A stretch of 64,000 nucleotides of DNA from Enoplolaimus lenunculus (taxonomy: Eukaryota > Nematoda > Enoplea > Enoplida > Thoracostomopsidae), in assembly GCA_030248215.1 (NCBI GenBank), contig JASANG010001393.1, forward strand, positions 1 to 64,000, in the 5' to 3' direction. Positions 11,799 through 27,700 of this stretch are shown here, one piece after another; position 1 is the stretch's first letter; every line of letters begins with the position of its first letter. The translations under genes and the position numbers were made by a program. A model generated the notes under the pieces. It was given only the letters and a program-made list of their open reading frames with translations. It did not search any database and was not told where the DNA came from.

Positions 11799-12962
11799 TA
11801 TGCATATTCATTTGTTCTTTATTTAGAATTCTCGCAGTATATATGGGATTGCGCAAAAACATACGGATCACCACACAAAATTGTCCTCGGTATTAGGCTG
11901 TAGTTATCCTGTGTGACGCGAAACATGTCGAGGTAAAACTCGTTGTCATTGAGATTGATGTCAACATCAGGGTCTGTATTCTTAACTCAGTGTAGTACCT
12001 ACTACAAGTTAGCAATATATCTCTTTGACAATGTGCTTCGTTTATTTCAGGTTCTTGCAAAAAGTTCAAAGAACATCGATAAAAGCGAAGATTATGAGGT
12101 CATTGTCGATTGGCTTGGGCTTGGTTTGCTCATTAGGTTTGATTACTTTTGAAAATGATAAATGTTGCGTTTTAACAATATTTTAGCTACTTTATTGTGC
12201 TACACATCAGTGCTCATCTTAAAGTATATATAAATTAGCTCGCATATATATTTTTATGTTTCGAAAACCTTATGGAAGGTAAATTCAGAAGCAAACCTCC
12301 GCGAGAGAACAATAAAACACTAATTAACAGCAAAATTGGCCACAGAATCCTAATCCCGGATTTCCACAGACGTTTTACAACTCTGGTGAAAATATTCTTG
12401 GAGGCAACATTTTTGAGCAGGCTGAGAGACTCATTCATAGGCCCAGGGGTTTTCCAGGGTTTCATTTCGAGATAGTATTAAAACAATATAGCTGGGTATT
12501 CTAATACGTGCAGACGTGCTTTCTTCTTGTGCTTAAAAAACTTGGGGAACAATATATCCTACTATTCTTCCCCTTGGTATACGAATCTGCGTTTTCCTTT
12601 CTCTGGTTCACGGTGTCGTGAGCGAGACTAACATCAGAATCTTATCCCAAAATCAAGTTCATTAGTTAAAAATAGTTTTCTATCCTAGCAATTACGACTG
12701 CTATCATACACGGCGTAGACAATTAACGGGAGCATTTCATTTTAAAACACTCAAAGTTTTTATTCTAATTATCAACGAGCATTCATCTGTTTTAGTTGAA
12801 GTTCTTCAAAGTCCAGCTGAAACCAAAGGAAAGCAAGATTCGATCAATATATGCCGTTATGTTGCAGCTGTACGCTATTATTTTATTTGTGGTACGTTTT
12901 ATACTATAAATTCCGACGAGTTGATTAATCACCTGAGAGAGAGAATTCGTTATTTCTGAGTT

Positions 12963-13139
12963 AACAGTAAACATTAACTCACTCCGAGCTGATTTTATTC
13001 TGGGTTAGTAGATTAATTATCTCAGAATGAGTTCAGACAATTCAAAATTTTGAGCTCTGAAAGAAATAATTCAGAGCTCACACCACTGAATGGATTCAAC
13101 TCATTTGGAGTTAAAATCAACTCACATTAATTTACAGTG
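12963..13139. mobile_element. Small palindromic MITE-like element
   Basis: The left end 'aacagtaaacattaactcac' and the right end, whose complement reads 'cactgtaaattaatgtgag', are imperfect inverted repeats. The interior holds further inverted words such as 'gagctctga' with 'tcagagctc'. It is about 175 bp and noncoding. The termini resemble, without equalling, those of the CACTGCAAAA family nearby. Confidence 0.5.
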
Positions 13140-17230
<4,091 letters not shown>

Positions 17231-20200
17231 ATGCTGTTCTTGATATGTTTGGTTTGCGCTGCTGTTGCACTTTTATGGAATCTTTACCGCTGGGCATATC
17301 CGTATGGAACAAATTATTTTCACGGAATGGACCATCTTCCGGAAGTACCAGTGTTCGGCTGTTTATTCGAATTTGTTGGCAAAAATGGTATTGGTAAATC
17401 AAATTAATATTTGAGAAATTTATGCTTTAAAACCATCAACAGTTCGTTTTAAAAACAAGGAACAATTCAAGAGAGATTTAGACATGCAGTTCCTTGAAAA
17501 CGGACGCAGCCAAAATTTTTTGCAAGACAGTACTTTTCGTTTGAATAAAATATGTAATACACTTCTAAATGGAGTTGCATATACCAGCTATGTGTTGCCA
17601 GAATGTCTTCGCTTTGTTGCAGAAATGTCGGAAACGATGTGGCAGTTTGCAAACCAATTAGGTTCACCATGCAGAACAGCATTTTTCAACGATGTCCGCG
17701 TTGTAATCTCGGACGCAAAAAATGTAGAAGTAAGCTGCTGAACTTGTAATCAACGTTTAGGAGTATAGTTGGGCTTGCAATTTAACAATTTTCGGCTCGT
17801 GCCCTGTTTACAAAATCTATGTAACACTTTTAAAATTATGCTCGCGACTACTCATGTCCACAGAACATGTGTAATTTTAATTTTAAAAAACTATTAATAT
17901 GCTAACCTACTATTAAGAACGCCAAATTTTGAAAAATCCTAGTAATAAAATTTTAGCCTCAAACATACATCATATTGGATGAGTTCCTAAAATTTTACTT
18001 ATGTATATATTTACTTATTTTTGTTTGTATCTCCATAAATTTTGAGAGGAGGTAAATATATCCAACTTATCTTTTTGTTTATGTACACCCGTGCCATTAA
18101 AGATTGCAGCAACAACATTTAGCACATTTGAAAAAAGTTTTGTATTCAAACGAAACCAATATATAAAAACTGTTTTTACGCTAAGTTTTTATTTCAGTCC
18201 TGTACCAGATCATTATGTTAAACCAAAACTTCAATGAATCCACGCACAGATTTTATATTATTCACTAGAGAAGGCAAAAGTTTTTTGGAGTGGGACTAAA
18301 TATACTAAAGTTGAGTATATAAGCATCATTGGTCGCCTATGCCTATTCGAATGTTTTTCCAACATTTTGGATGTTAGAAAGTTTCAGATACTGCTCAAAG
18401 ATCATAAAAACTTAACGAAAAGTTGTTCATATGATCCATTAATTGAATGGCTTGGATATGGACTATTAACAAGGTATAACAGTTGAAATCCACGTCCGTG
18501 TTTTCAAACGTATTTCGCACAAATGATTAGTTCCTGAGAGGTTTTGCAAATTTCAAACCAGGTTAATGGAAACTTGAAAATTTGGTGCGATTATTCTGTT
18601 CGACTGATCCTAGTTGCGAACGGAGTTTGACAGAAGTCACTGCTTCAGCTTGACTGCGTGAAAACCTATCGCTAATTGGTGTTTGGGGTTTCACACTTTT
18701 GAGAATATATGCCCTAGTTTTTATGTACTATTGTATTTCTGACAAATGTACGTTTCTTAATACAGAACAGTATTCAGTCGAACTTTTTAGCGTTGTTTAC
18801 TTCACAATTTCAGTTGTGATTTAAGCCGAATTAAAAAATATGATTCATTTTAATTTATTGTTCATTGACTCGACTTCACTGGAATAAATCCCAGGTCAAC
18901 GATGGTACTAGGCGTCCGCACTATGTCGCTATGAAAACCTCGAGCACTGCTCGTTTGATTGGTTGAATTCATGTCCAAAATTTCTTCGCTTTCTTTCTGC
19001 TTAAATTCTCTGATTCCAATGTTGAACATATTTCTTTTGGTTTAACCGAACAGTTAGGAATTGCGTCCAAAATAAAACTCTATTTTAAATCACCTTTCAA
19101 ACAGCGTCTTTTGTAATGCTTTCAAGCAAATAGAGAAGCTGTGAAACGAATGTCCAATATAGGAAATCGTTTTTCTTAAATAAACGCGTTTTAGTGTTTA
19201 TCAAAACGCTATTTTAGGTATTTATATACAAAATAAAATTAATGTTTTTCGAAATGCAAAAAGCGATTTGTATTTCTGACACGATTATTTTTGTGTTATT
19301 GATTTTTAGCACTGGTCAAAAATGGTTCTGTCACCGCAAACTGCTTACGCCGGCTTTTCATTTTTAAGTTCTACTCAATTTTGTTCCAATATTTAACGAA
19401 CAAGCAGACGTATTCGTTAACATTGTTGACGATAAGTTAACGAGTGCACGCAACAACAACAACAACAGCGACGAGATTTTGCTTGACGTTAATCGTTTAA
19501 TGCAATTGTTAACTCTCGATATTATTTGTGGCAAGTTTTTGTTCTTATTTTACGTGCAAAATACAAAATTTTGCTCCTAATGGAATTTAAGAACAGAATT
19601 GGTCGCAGATGTTGGAGCGATTTTTTCTATGGGTGTCATACAGGGGCACAACAGCTCCAGCGAATCCAGCGCGAGAAGCCAGTATTTCAACAAGAAACGT
19701 TCACTTTGGTGGGTTTTTAGGGATGTCAGTAACACTTCTTTATAATTCTGGATACCACTGTTCCAACGTGATTTGAGTTTAGGGACTTTTAATATTCCAA
19801 ATACAGTATTGTTGCAGCGAGTGATATTCGCTACAGTTTTGGATGCGCTCAGGGAAACCTACTTTTTTATTTGGGATCTTTTGGGTGATGGTTCCTGTTT
19901 TCAATCAAAACAACAATATATTAGACTTAGGTTTTAATCCACTCAGCACATCTAAACTGGGTCTTAGAAATAGGTTTATTAGTATTTGAGCTCCTAAGAA
20001 ATTAGCAAAAAAGTTATGCGGCATATTTTCCTGCTTGAGCAAAGCTGTTACTTCTCTAATATTAAATCAAAATGGGTAAATCTAAATTTTATAGAAACTG
20101 CAATGGGCGTCCAAATCAAAGCCCAGCAGCAAACATCATCGTACATTGAAGCAATTGAAAAGTGAGTTTACCCGTGCATGAACGCATATATGACCGACGT

Positions 20201-23200
20201 TGACTGAGTATCCGAAAGTTTACTTAAAGATAATTTGATACTTAACTATTCCACTAAGCAATTCCTTAACCAATATTTGGTTTGTAAATATGACCTGGTA
20301 GAGACTAAAAGTTGTAGAATGCTATTCTTGGTCGAAAAGTGCCAACTGAAGGAACCTTTTTGATTCTGTTACTCCCAGTTTAAATAGTACACACTATCTT
20401 TATCAACTCAGAAATCAATAGTAGTATAAAAATCACAGTGTTTCTTCCATTGCAAATAGTGACGCCCAGCTTGATTGAAGCCAAGCTTGCATATAACGAA
20501 AAATTAGAAAAAACGAGTGGAAATGCCAAATAAAACTATGAATATGTACGTTATTAACAATGAAAAATTTCTATTTTACCACCGAAAACACTTTTTGTCT
20601 AGCTATTGTTTTTCAAGAGTATGTCAGTTGATTGACTAGTTAGGTACGTACAATTGCTGCTGTTTCTAAATGCTCATGCATCTGTATTTTCATGTTTGTC
20701 ACAATAATGCTAAAGCTTGAGTCGAGCCTATACAAAGGCGCTGTACTATTAAACGGCATATTGAGATGTATGCAACAAAGGGTGCGGAAGTGTATAATAC
20801 AAATATTAGGAACGGCGGCCGCACAGGAGATGAACCTGGTCCGTTCGATGGCTTCTGGAGGTGCACGAAAGAGCTTCCGGAACTGGCCACAAAAATACAT
20901 TCTGTGAACTTCATTAAGAACTTGGATGTACTTTCCTATCTGCCTAGAGTTTTTACATTTGAAAACTCTAATCAATTTTGTCCCGTTTTTTATTCAGAAC
21001 GCCAGAATGAAGTTTGTCGAACCTCAAAGTTCTATAACACTTTTTACGGACAATGATGACAAATGATAGGCTGAACGGCATTGCTTTAACGTACATACAG
21101 CCAAATATTGGCATTGACATCTTTAGTGTTCTCTACCAGTATTCGCAACTAAAGAAGATGAACCTTATGCTTGGTTCACGTTATAACTGGGGCAGCTTGG
21201 AACACCTTTTGTCCAAGATGATTCAACGTCAACGTAAGATGTAATCAGAATAGCGGTTTTATGTACATAATCTTTTGTCAGATTTGGCGAACTGGTGGTT
21301 CAACGTGCGGTATTGCCGTGGTATTGGAACGATACCATATTTTCACTGACTTCTCTTGGCCGCGAAAGCTCTCGACTGATCAAGATTATGCATGAATTCA
21401 CACAAAATGTAAGCAATTAACAGAATAAATTTCTAATCTTTTATCATTGTTAGCCAAAAACAAAGCTAGAACATATAAAACCTCATTTGAAATTTGAGCG
21501 AATAGCAATGAGCCGCAACGTTAACATTAATTAAATCCCAACGTAGAAATGAGTAGTTCTGCGTTTGCTGTTTCAACCGCTAATGTCACACAAATGCACG
21601 CCATTTTGGGAACTTTTGGATTCTTTTCTTTGTCCGTATTCTCAAATTTCTGTAGCATCTATCACCAATTAGCTGGGTACAACCTGCTTTCCACTCCGGC
21701 TCCGGCTCCGATAGCATTTTTGCCGGAGGTTCCGCCAATTTCTGTAGTAAAATTTTGCACAATTTTGCAAAAGTTATCTGTTTAGTGCGTATTGTTTTAC
21801 TTTTGTCACAATTTTCAGGAAAGAATTTTCCAAATTTCGCAGGAAATTAGCGTAAAATCAAACAACTTAACAACATATTGCAGATATTGGCTAAAATTAA
21901 CTAATTAACCATCATTTTTACTACCTAATTTCGCCTCACCTCCGGCTCAGGCAAGTTTCGTTGACCTCCGGCTCCTATTACCGCTCCTGCAGTTTTCACC
22001 TCCAGTTGCTTCCTGCCAGCTAGCGATAGGCCTTGGCTCTCGTGATCTAGCGCATGTTCTAGTTCAAAATTCAGCACATTTTGCGAATTTGATTTGTTCT
22101 ACGTCTGCACTAAACTTGACATTCTCAGTTCGAAGCATTCGTCAGTTTGAAACCTCATCGCTAACAGGTAATATGTGCTATATGAATGCGCTGATATGAA
22201 CCATGCAGGTAATTAAAGAAAGGCGGATATCTCGAAACTGTGATGATCGCCAGTTGAGAACGTCATCTTGGGAGCACGAATCCGAGTCTTCCACAACGAC
22301 GCGAAAGCGAAAACGACAAGCGTTTCTTGATCTGTTGCTTGATTTGGAAGAACGGGGTGAAATTACCGCGGATGGAGTTCGTGAAGAAGTCGACACGTTT
22401 ATGTTCGAGGTATGGCAATTTAGGAGTTGCAGGAAAACAGTAATAAGGGTTATGCGATGCTTTTTAACAAAATTTCTTGCCACCCAGTGGCAATGGTATT
22501 TGGTGGCCAGTCTTTTACTTTTATTCCTAAAAATCATCTATGTGACTATCATCACAAGACAGGCTCTTAGAAATCTTCAGACAAAAAATAAAAAAAGCAA
22601 AGCGCTTGATATATCGCAGTAATGTAGCGTAAACATCGTAAATATAGAAATTGTATGATTATATGTCGGTTTAAAATTTTAAAGAATTATAGCAAATGTA
22701 TACTTGGTTTATTTTCAGGGTCATGATACCATTTCTACAGCGTTGTCCTGGGCTCTATATAACATTGCTTCACATTCAGAAGTCCAAAATCAACTCAAAA
22801 AAGAAATTAAGCAAGTCATGGGTATGCGAATATGATTCGTTCAAAGCTTCAAGTTTTGACATTTGCCAGTTTGTGACTAGGAATCGTGTCAAAAATCCAA
22901 AAGGCTTTTGGCGTTTTGTGAAAAGCGTTTTTATTGATTATAAAATATATGAATATAGCATTTTGACCAACGCTGAAAGCGTTCTAATGAATTTTTTGAC
23001 GCGAATCTAATAGCAAAATAACAATAATTGAAAATATTCAATATCGTTCGTTTTAATCACGGAAATGACTCAACAAAACATAGTTTCATGTTTTGAGTAA
23101 GTGCTGTGGAAATGGTTACATAAAATTGTTCAACTTTTGTATTCTTTCGCGTGCAGTTTTTGAAATTTTCAGACGTTGGCATAATGGCCAATCTAAAGAT

Positions 23201-24597
23201 GAAAGTCGTAACAGTAGTATAAGCATATTCGTAAGCCTAAGCCTACGCGAAGAATAACCCTATACGTAAACCTAAGCAAAGAAATTTGTCTAAAGCCCGA
23301 ACTTACTCCATAGCAGAAATACGTTAAAACGGACCGCCCTTGATCTATACATGGACCGCACAACTAGGTTTATAGGTGTATAACGTTGTGGAGATGAACG
23401 TTCAAGTGCTGATACATCGTTTACATTTCTTACTTAAAACGTTTCAGGCGATAGAATTGATGAATATCCGACGTCGGAGGATGCAGCTAATTTCAAATAT
23501 ATGGAATGTGTTTTGAAAGTAAGCTTAAAACAAATTTTTCGTTTTCACAGTTTTCTGACATCTTTATAAGTATGATTTTACGCCTTGTTCCCAGACGGCT
23601 GTTATTTAGAGGTATGGAAAATGTTCACCGGGTTATAACCTTCTTGAAACGAAAAATTGCAAGATAAATATACGTGGCTTAGAACTAAACTTTGAGCATA
23701 AAATAACGAAACTTGCGGTATGTTGGTATACGTGGTGCAGCATATATGTGCATAGTGTGTGCAATGTAGCACATACATACACGTGCATGTGAGAAGTTCA
23801 TGATTTGCTAGTTGAAGGCCCCTGAATCGCAACTCCAAATTCGTTCTATCCCAATGTCAAGCGTATCGCTCTGATTTAGTGACGCGGCCAGTAAATGTTT
23901 ATTGCCTACCGACGACAAATTTTATACAAATAAGACACAGGTGAAATGTCTTAATGGTAGCCTGATTCGAAATCCTTGTGAAATGTGCCTGAATCTGTTT
24001 AATTTAGAAACTGGTTCACAGATACCAATACTTTCCAAGTTCCCAGAAAATTGTGCAATCCTATCTATTTCAGAATCACACTTATTTCCAAAATTCTAAA
24101 CCGTGCACTCTAACTCCGTTAGAGATAACCAAATTTCCGACCAAACTAACCCCGTTAGAATGGCCCAATCCGATGCAGGATAGTAAACCCAACCCGGTGA
24201 GATTCACTAAACTACGATTTCCCAGGTTTCCTTTACAATCCGAAGTTCCCCCAATTACTCCACAACACCAGTGACCTAGTACCGGGTAAGCCGCGGCGCC
24301 CGGCCAACAACAACTGTACCTTGATTCCCTTCACATACTAGCCACCGTGGAAAATTCTAATTCAACTCCGAGAGACAGTAACTCCGCAAAATTCCAGGAA
24401 ATTTCTGCAAAAACACTAAGAAAAAGAAACACAGCTTGGAAAAGAAAACAACTGACTTCGACTGAACTACCATCTGGTACTGATTCCGGTCATGGCTTAA
24501 CAGACCGACACCCACATTTGGGTGTCCGCCGCCCAAACTAGCTCCAGAGCCACCACCGCAACAACAACAACAACAAGAACAACAACAACAACAACAA

Positions 24598-24646
<49 letters not shown>

Positions 24647-24654
24647 AACAACAA

Positions 24655-24700
<46 letters not shown>

Positions 24701-27700
24701 AACAACAACAACAACAACAACAACAATAACAACAACAACAGCAACAACAACAACGACGACGACGACAACAACAACAACAACAGTGATGACTTAGACTAGC
24801 TAAGTCATTCCGCAGTTTCTGCCACAGATAATATGCAACAATATCCATAACGGCCACGCAACGCCCAAATAGAGTTTACATTGCGGCACAGCCGCCATAA
24901 CCTAGAGTTTATAACATTTACGCCCTCTAGCAACGCCTAAGCGTAACTTAAGTTCTAAGCGAGACTAGGTGGAGCCAGAGACTCCCTTAAGATGTGGTTT
25001 AAGGGTTTGGTTTGAGTTTGTTTTAGTTTTTCGGCACAGATGCCGGCCCTGGCATCGAACACAATTTTATGGCTCCAGTCCTTCCGCTTTCTTGTACGTT
25101 ATTTTAAAGTGTATATTCATATCATAAAAGTAACAAATAACAAAAAAATAACAAATAATGCAAGTAACAATTTATATTATCATTTTTATTTTTATTTTTT
25201 ACTTTCAAACCGTCCAAATTACCCAGGGTACCAGCGTATTGTTCTTATGCCTCCCTGGTGATTGAGACCCCGTTGTTGCTGTTGCTGTTGCCGTTGTAAC
25301 TGACGACTTTCCCGGATCTGCTGTCGCACGTTCTCCACTTGCCGACAGTTGTAGAATCGACTCCTATCTCCGATTTGCGGTTGTTCCACTTGACCGCCAA
25401 CCCTTGCAGGGTACCGCTCGCCCGACAATTGACAGATTTGAGGCCGTACCCCGCCTAACTCAGCAGATGGGCTCGTAGCCGTCCCCCGCGCTACCGCTGC
25501 CTGCCCGTGGAAACCTTGCGTCGTCTGTGTCCGCACGGCGGCCGTGCTATACACAGGATTCGCCTGTTTCGGATCTATACGACTTAGCATCGACCCTGCA
25601 TCCTGACGTACATACCTACCCACTTGTCCTTTCGGACTAGTGCGCGCCTGCATGGACGTCGCTCGGCGCCTTGCCGCCTTGTCAAATCTCCACTTCCGCT
25701 CACCCGACGGGCCCCACAACACGAGGTATCCTGGTGCGGGTGTCCCAAACACTCCTTCTGTTCCGGTGTGACCTGCGGCCGAATAGGCGCAGCTCCACAA
25801 ACTTGGTTTGAAAGCCGCGGTCCCATTCTATTTACCACCGACTCCGCGGTCGGCAGTATATAACCTTGTCCCGGAACTTCAGCACTAGCGCGTCCACACT
25901 GAGAGGGCGCCCTAAGCTGTCTCTGCACAAATCTCAACTTCACTTTACGTGACAGGCCTCGCACCTGCACATCCGCTGGTGCCTGCGTTTGTTCTGCGCT
26001 TTCCTTGTGTACCAGTTTTCGCATTTCCTCGTTTCGTATTTCTTTGATGTCTTTTCGCAAGGTCGCGCCCTGCGTCGAAAGTGGTTCTTCCCTCTTCGGC
26101 ACAGCCTGTATCTTCTTCTCGCCACTATTTGACTCCTGATCGTCTTTCTGACTCGAAGGCTGATTACAGGGTGCAAACCGGAACTGGATTATATCGGAAT
26201 AGGAATCGGAATCGGAACAACAAATTTGTACCGGAATCGGAATCGTAACTACAAATTTTGTGACTATACGGATAATTAGTATTAACAAGTATAATATTGA
26301 TTTAGGATGTCTGTTGGCCGGTAACAATTCTCAAAAACGTCGCATAAACGAATTGGCAATAATTTTTTGGCTCTGTAAAACAAAACTACTATCAATTATT
26401 GATAAGTTAACTCATCGAAAACAATTTAATAGTTAAATGATGCAGAATTTTTATACAACATATAAACAAGTAAGCCTAAATTTAAAATGTTGAAATTCTG
26501 ATTCCGACTGATTGTGCAACCGGAATCGGAATCGGAATCGGAATCGGAACTCGTTTTATCAGAATTCTAACGGATTCGGAATGGAATTCCGATTGCACCC
26601 TGCTGAAAACCCCTTTCTATATAGCCGGTAGGTTACTTCCTTCTAACATCACCTGTTGCGCTGCCCCTGTGTCGAACACGATTTACCTTCCTTCGGCACA
26701 GGCAGTACTTTCCTCTCTTTTATTATCACCCCTGTTCACCCTCCAGCCTCGAAAGCGGTTCCACCACTTTCGGTACCTCCGGTCCTTTTCGCTCCGATGA
26801 ACGCAAATATCTCCTTTCTGCTGAAGCTGAAGGCTCGACTTCAGATGTCTCCGTTTCCATTACAGTACTTCTACTAGATACTGACGCAATCCGCTGTTTA
26901 CGGGTTCCCGCTAGACGCAGCTTCTCTGCCTCTCTCGATACATTAGTTATAACAGGTAACTGCCCCACCTCCATAACAGAAGGCAACGAAATCTCGCGTA
27001 TTTTCCGTATCATTATACTAGGTGCCCCGTCATCTTGCGCTGCGGCCGTCGGCGATGATATGCACGGCCCAAAAACTTCTTTCTGCCTTTGTGATATAAC
27101 CGAACCCTGTACTTGATTACTACTAGCTGACGTTATTGATTGTAATGGTGCATTCAATCCCGGTGACCCTGCTCTTCACAAAAGAAGCACAATTCAATTT
27201 CTCTCAGTTTCCTGACTCTTTCTGAGTCTTGAGGTGCCTTGTCGGACACAGGTTGTTGCCCTTGTCCGAGTGGTTGTCCGCAAGCCTGTTCCGAATCGTT
27301 CATCCTCAACCGAGCTGCTTGCTGTAGTAGTGAATTCCCGGCGCCGGCAGCCTGTTTACCCTGTTGCGAGTTACCCGTGCTACTCTTGCTCCTGGCGCTT
27401 CATCTTCAGTTTATTAGCATTCTCTTTCTCCTGTACGTTCAACGTCGCGTCCGGTTCCTGTTGTCTCTGCAACTTCAGGGCGCGGCGTTGCAACTTCTCA
27501 AATGATTCTACTATCCCCAATTACAACCTTTGCCTCATATCCGGGAACGAATTATTCACGAAAGTCTGGCATAAAAAATTCCGACTTTCCTCCGTATTCG
27601 CAAACTGGTTTCCAAATACCGGACCCAATAGGACTGAAGTTCGTCAGAGTATTCACTCACGCCTCCCTTTTGTGACTAATTTTTTGAAACGCTGCCATCC

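Noticed and set aside
22696-23010. 104-codon frame starting MYTWFIFRVMIP, also present at 994-1302
   Set aside because: It is an out-of-frame reading through the CYP4 helix I exon and intron; its conservation comes from the segmental duplication.
24357-24857. Long open frames of polycysteine, polyleucine and polythreonine
   Set aside because: They are the six-frame shadows of the CAA microsatellite and have no independent coding evidence.
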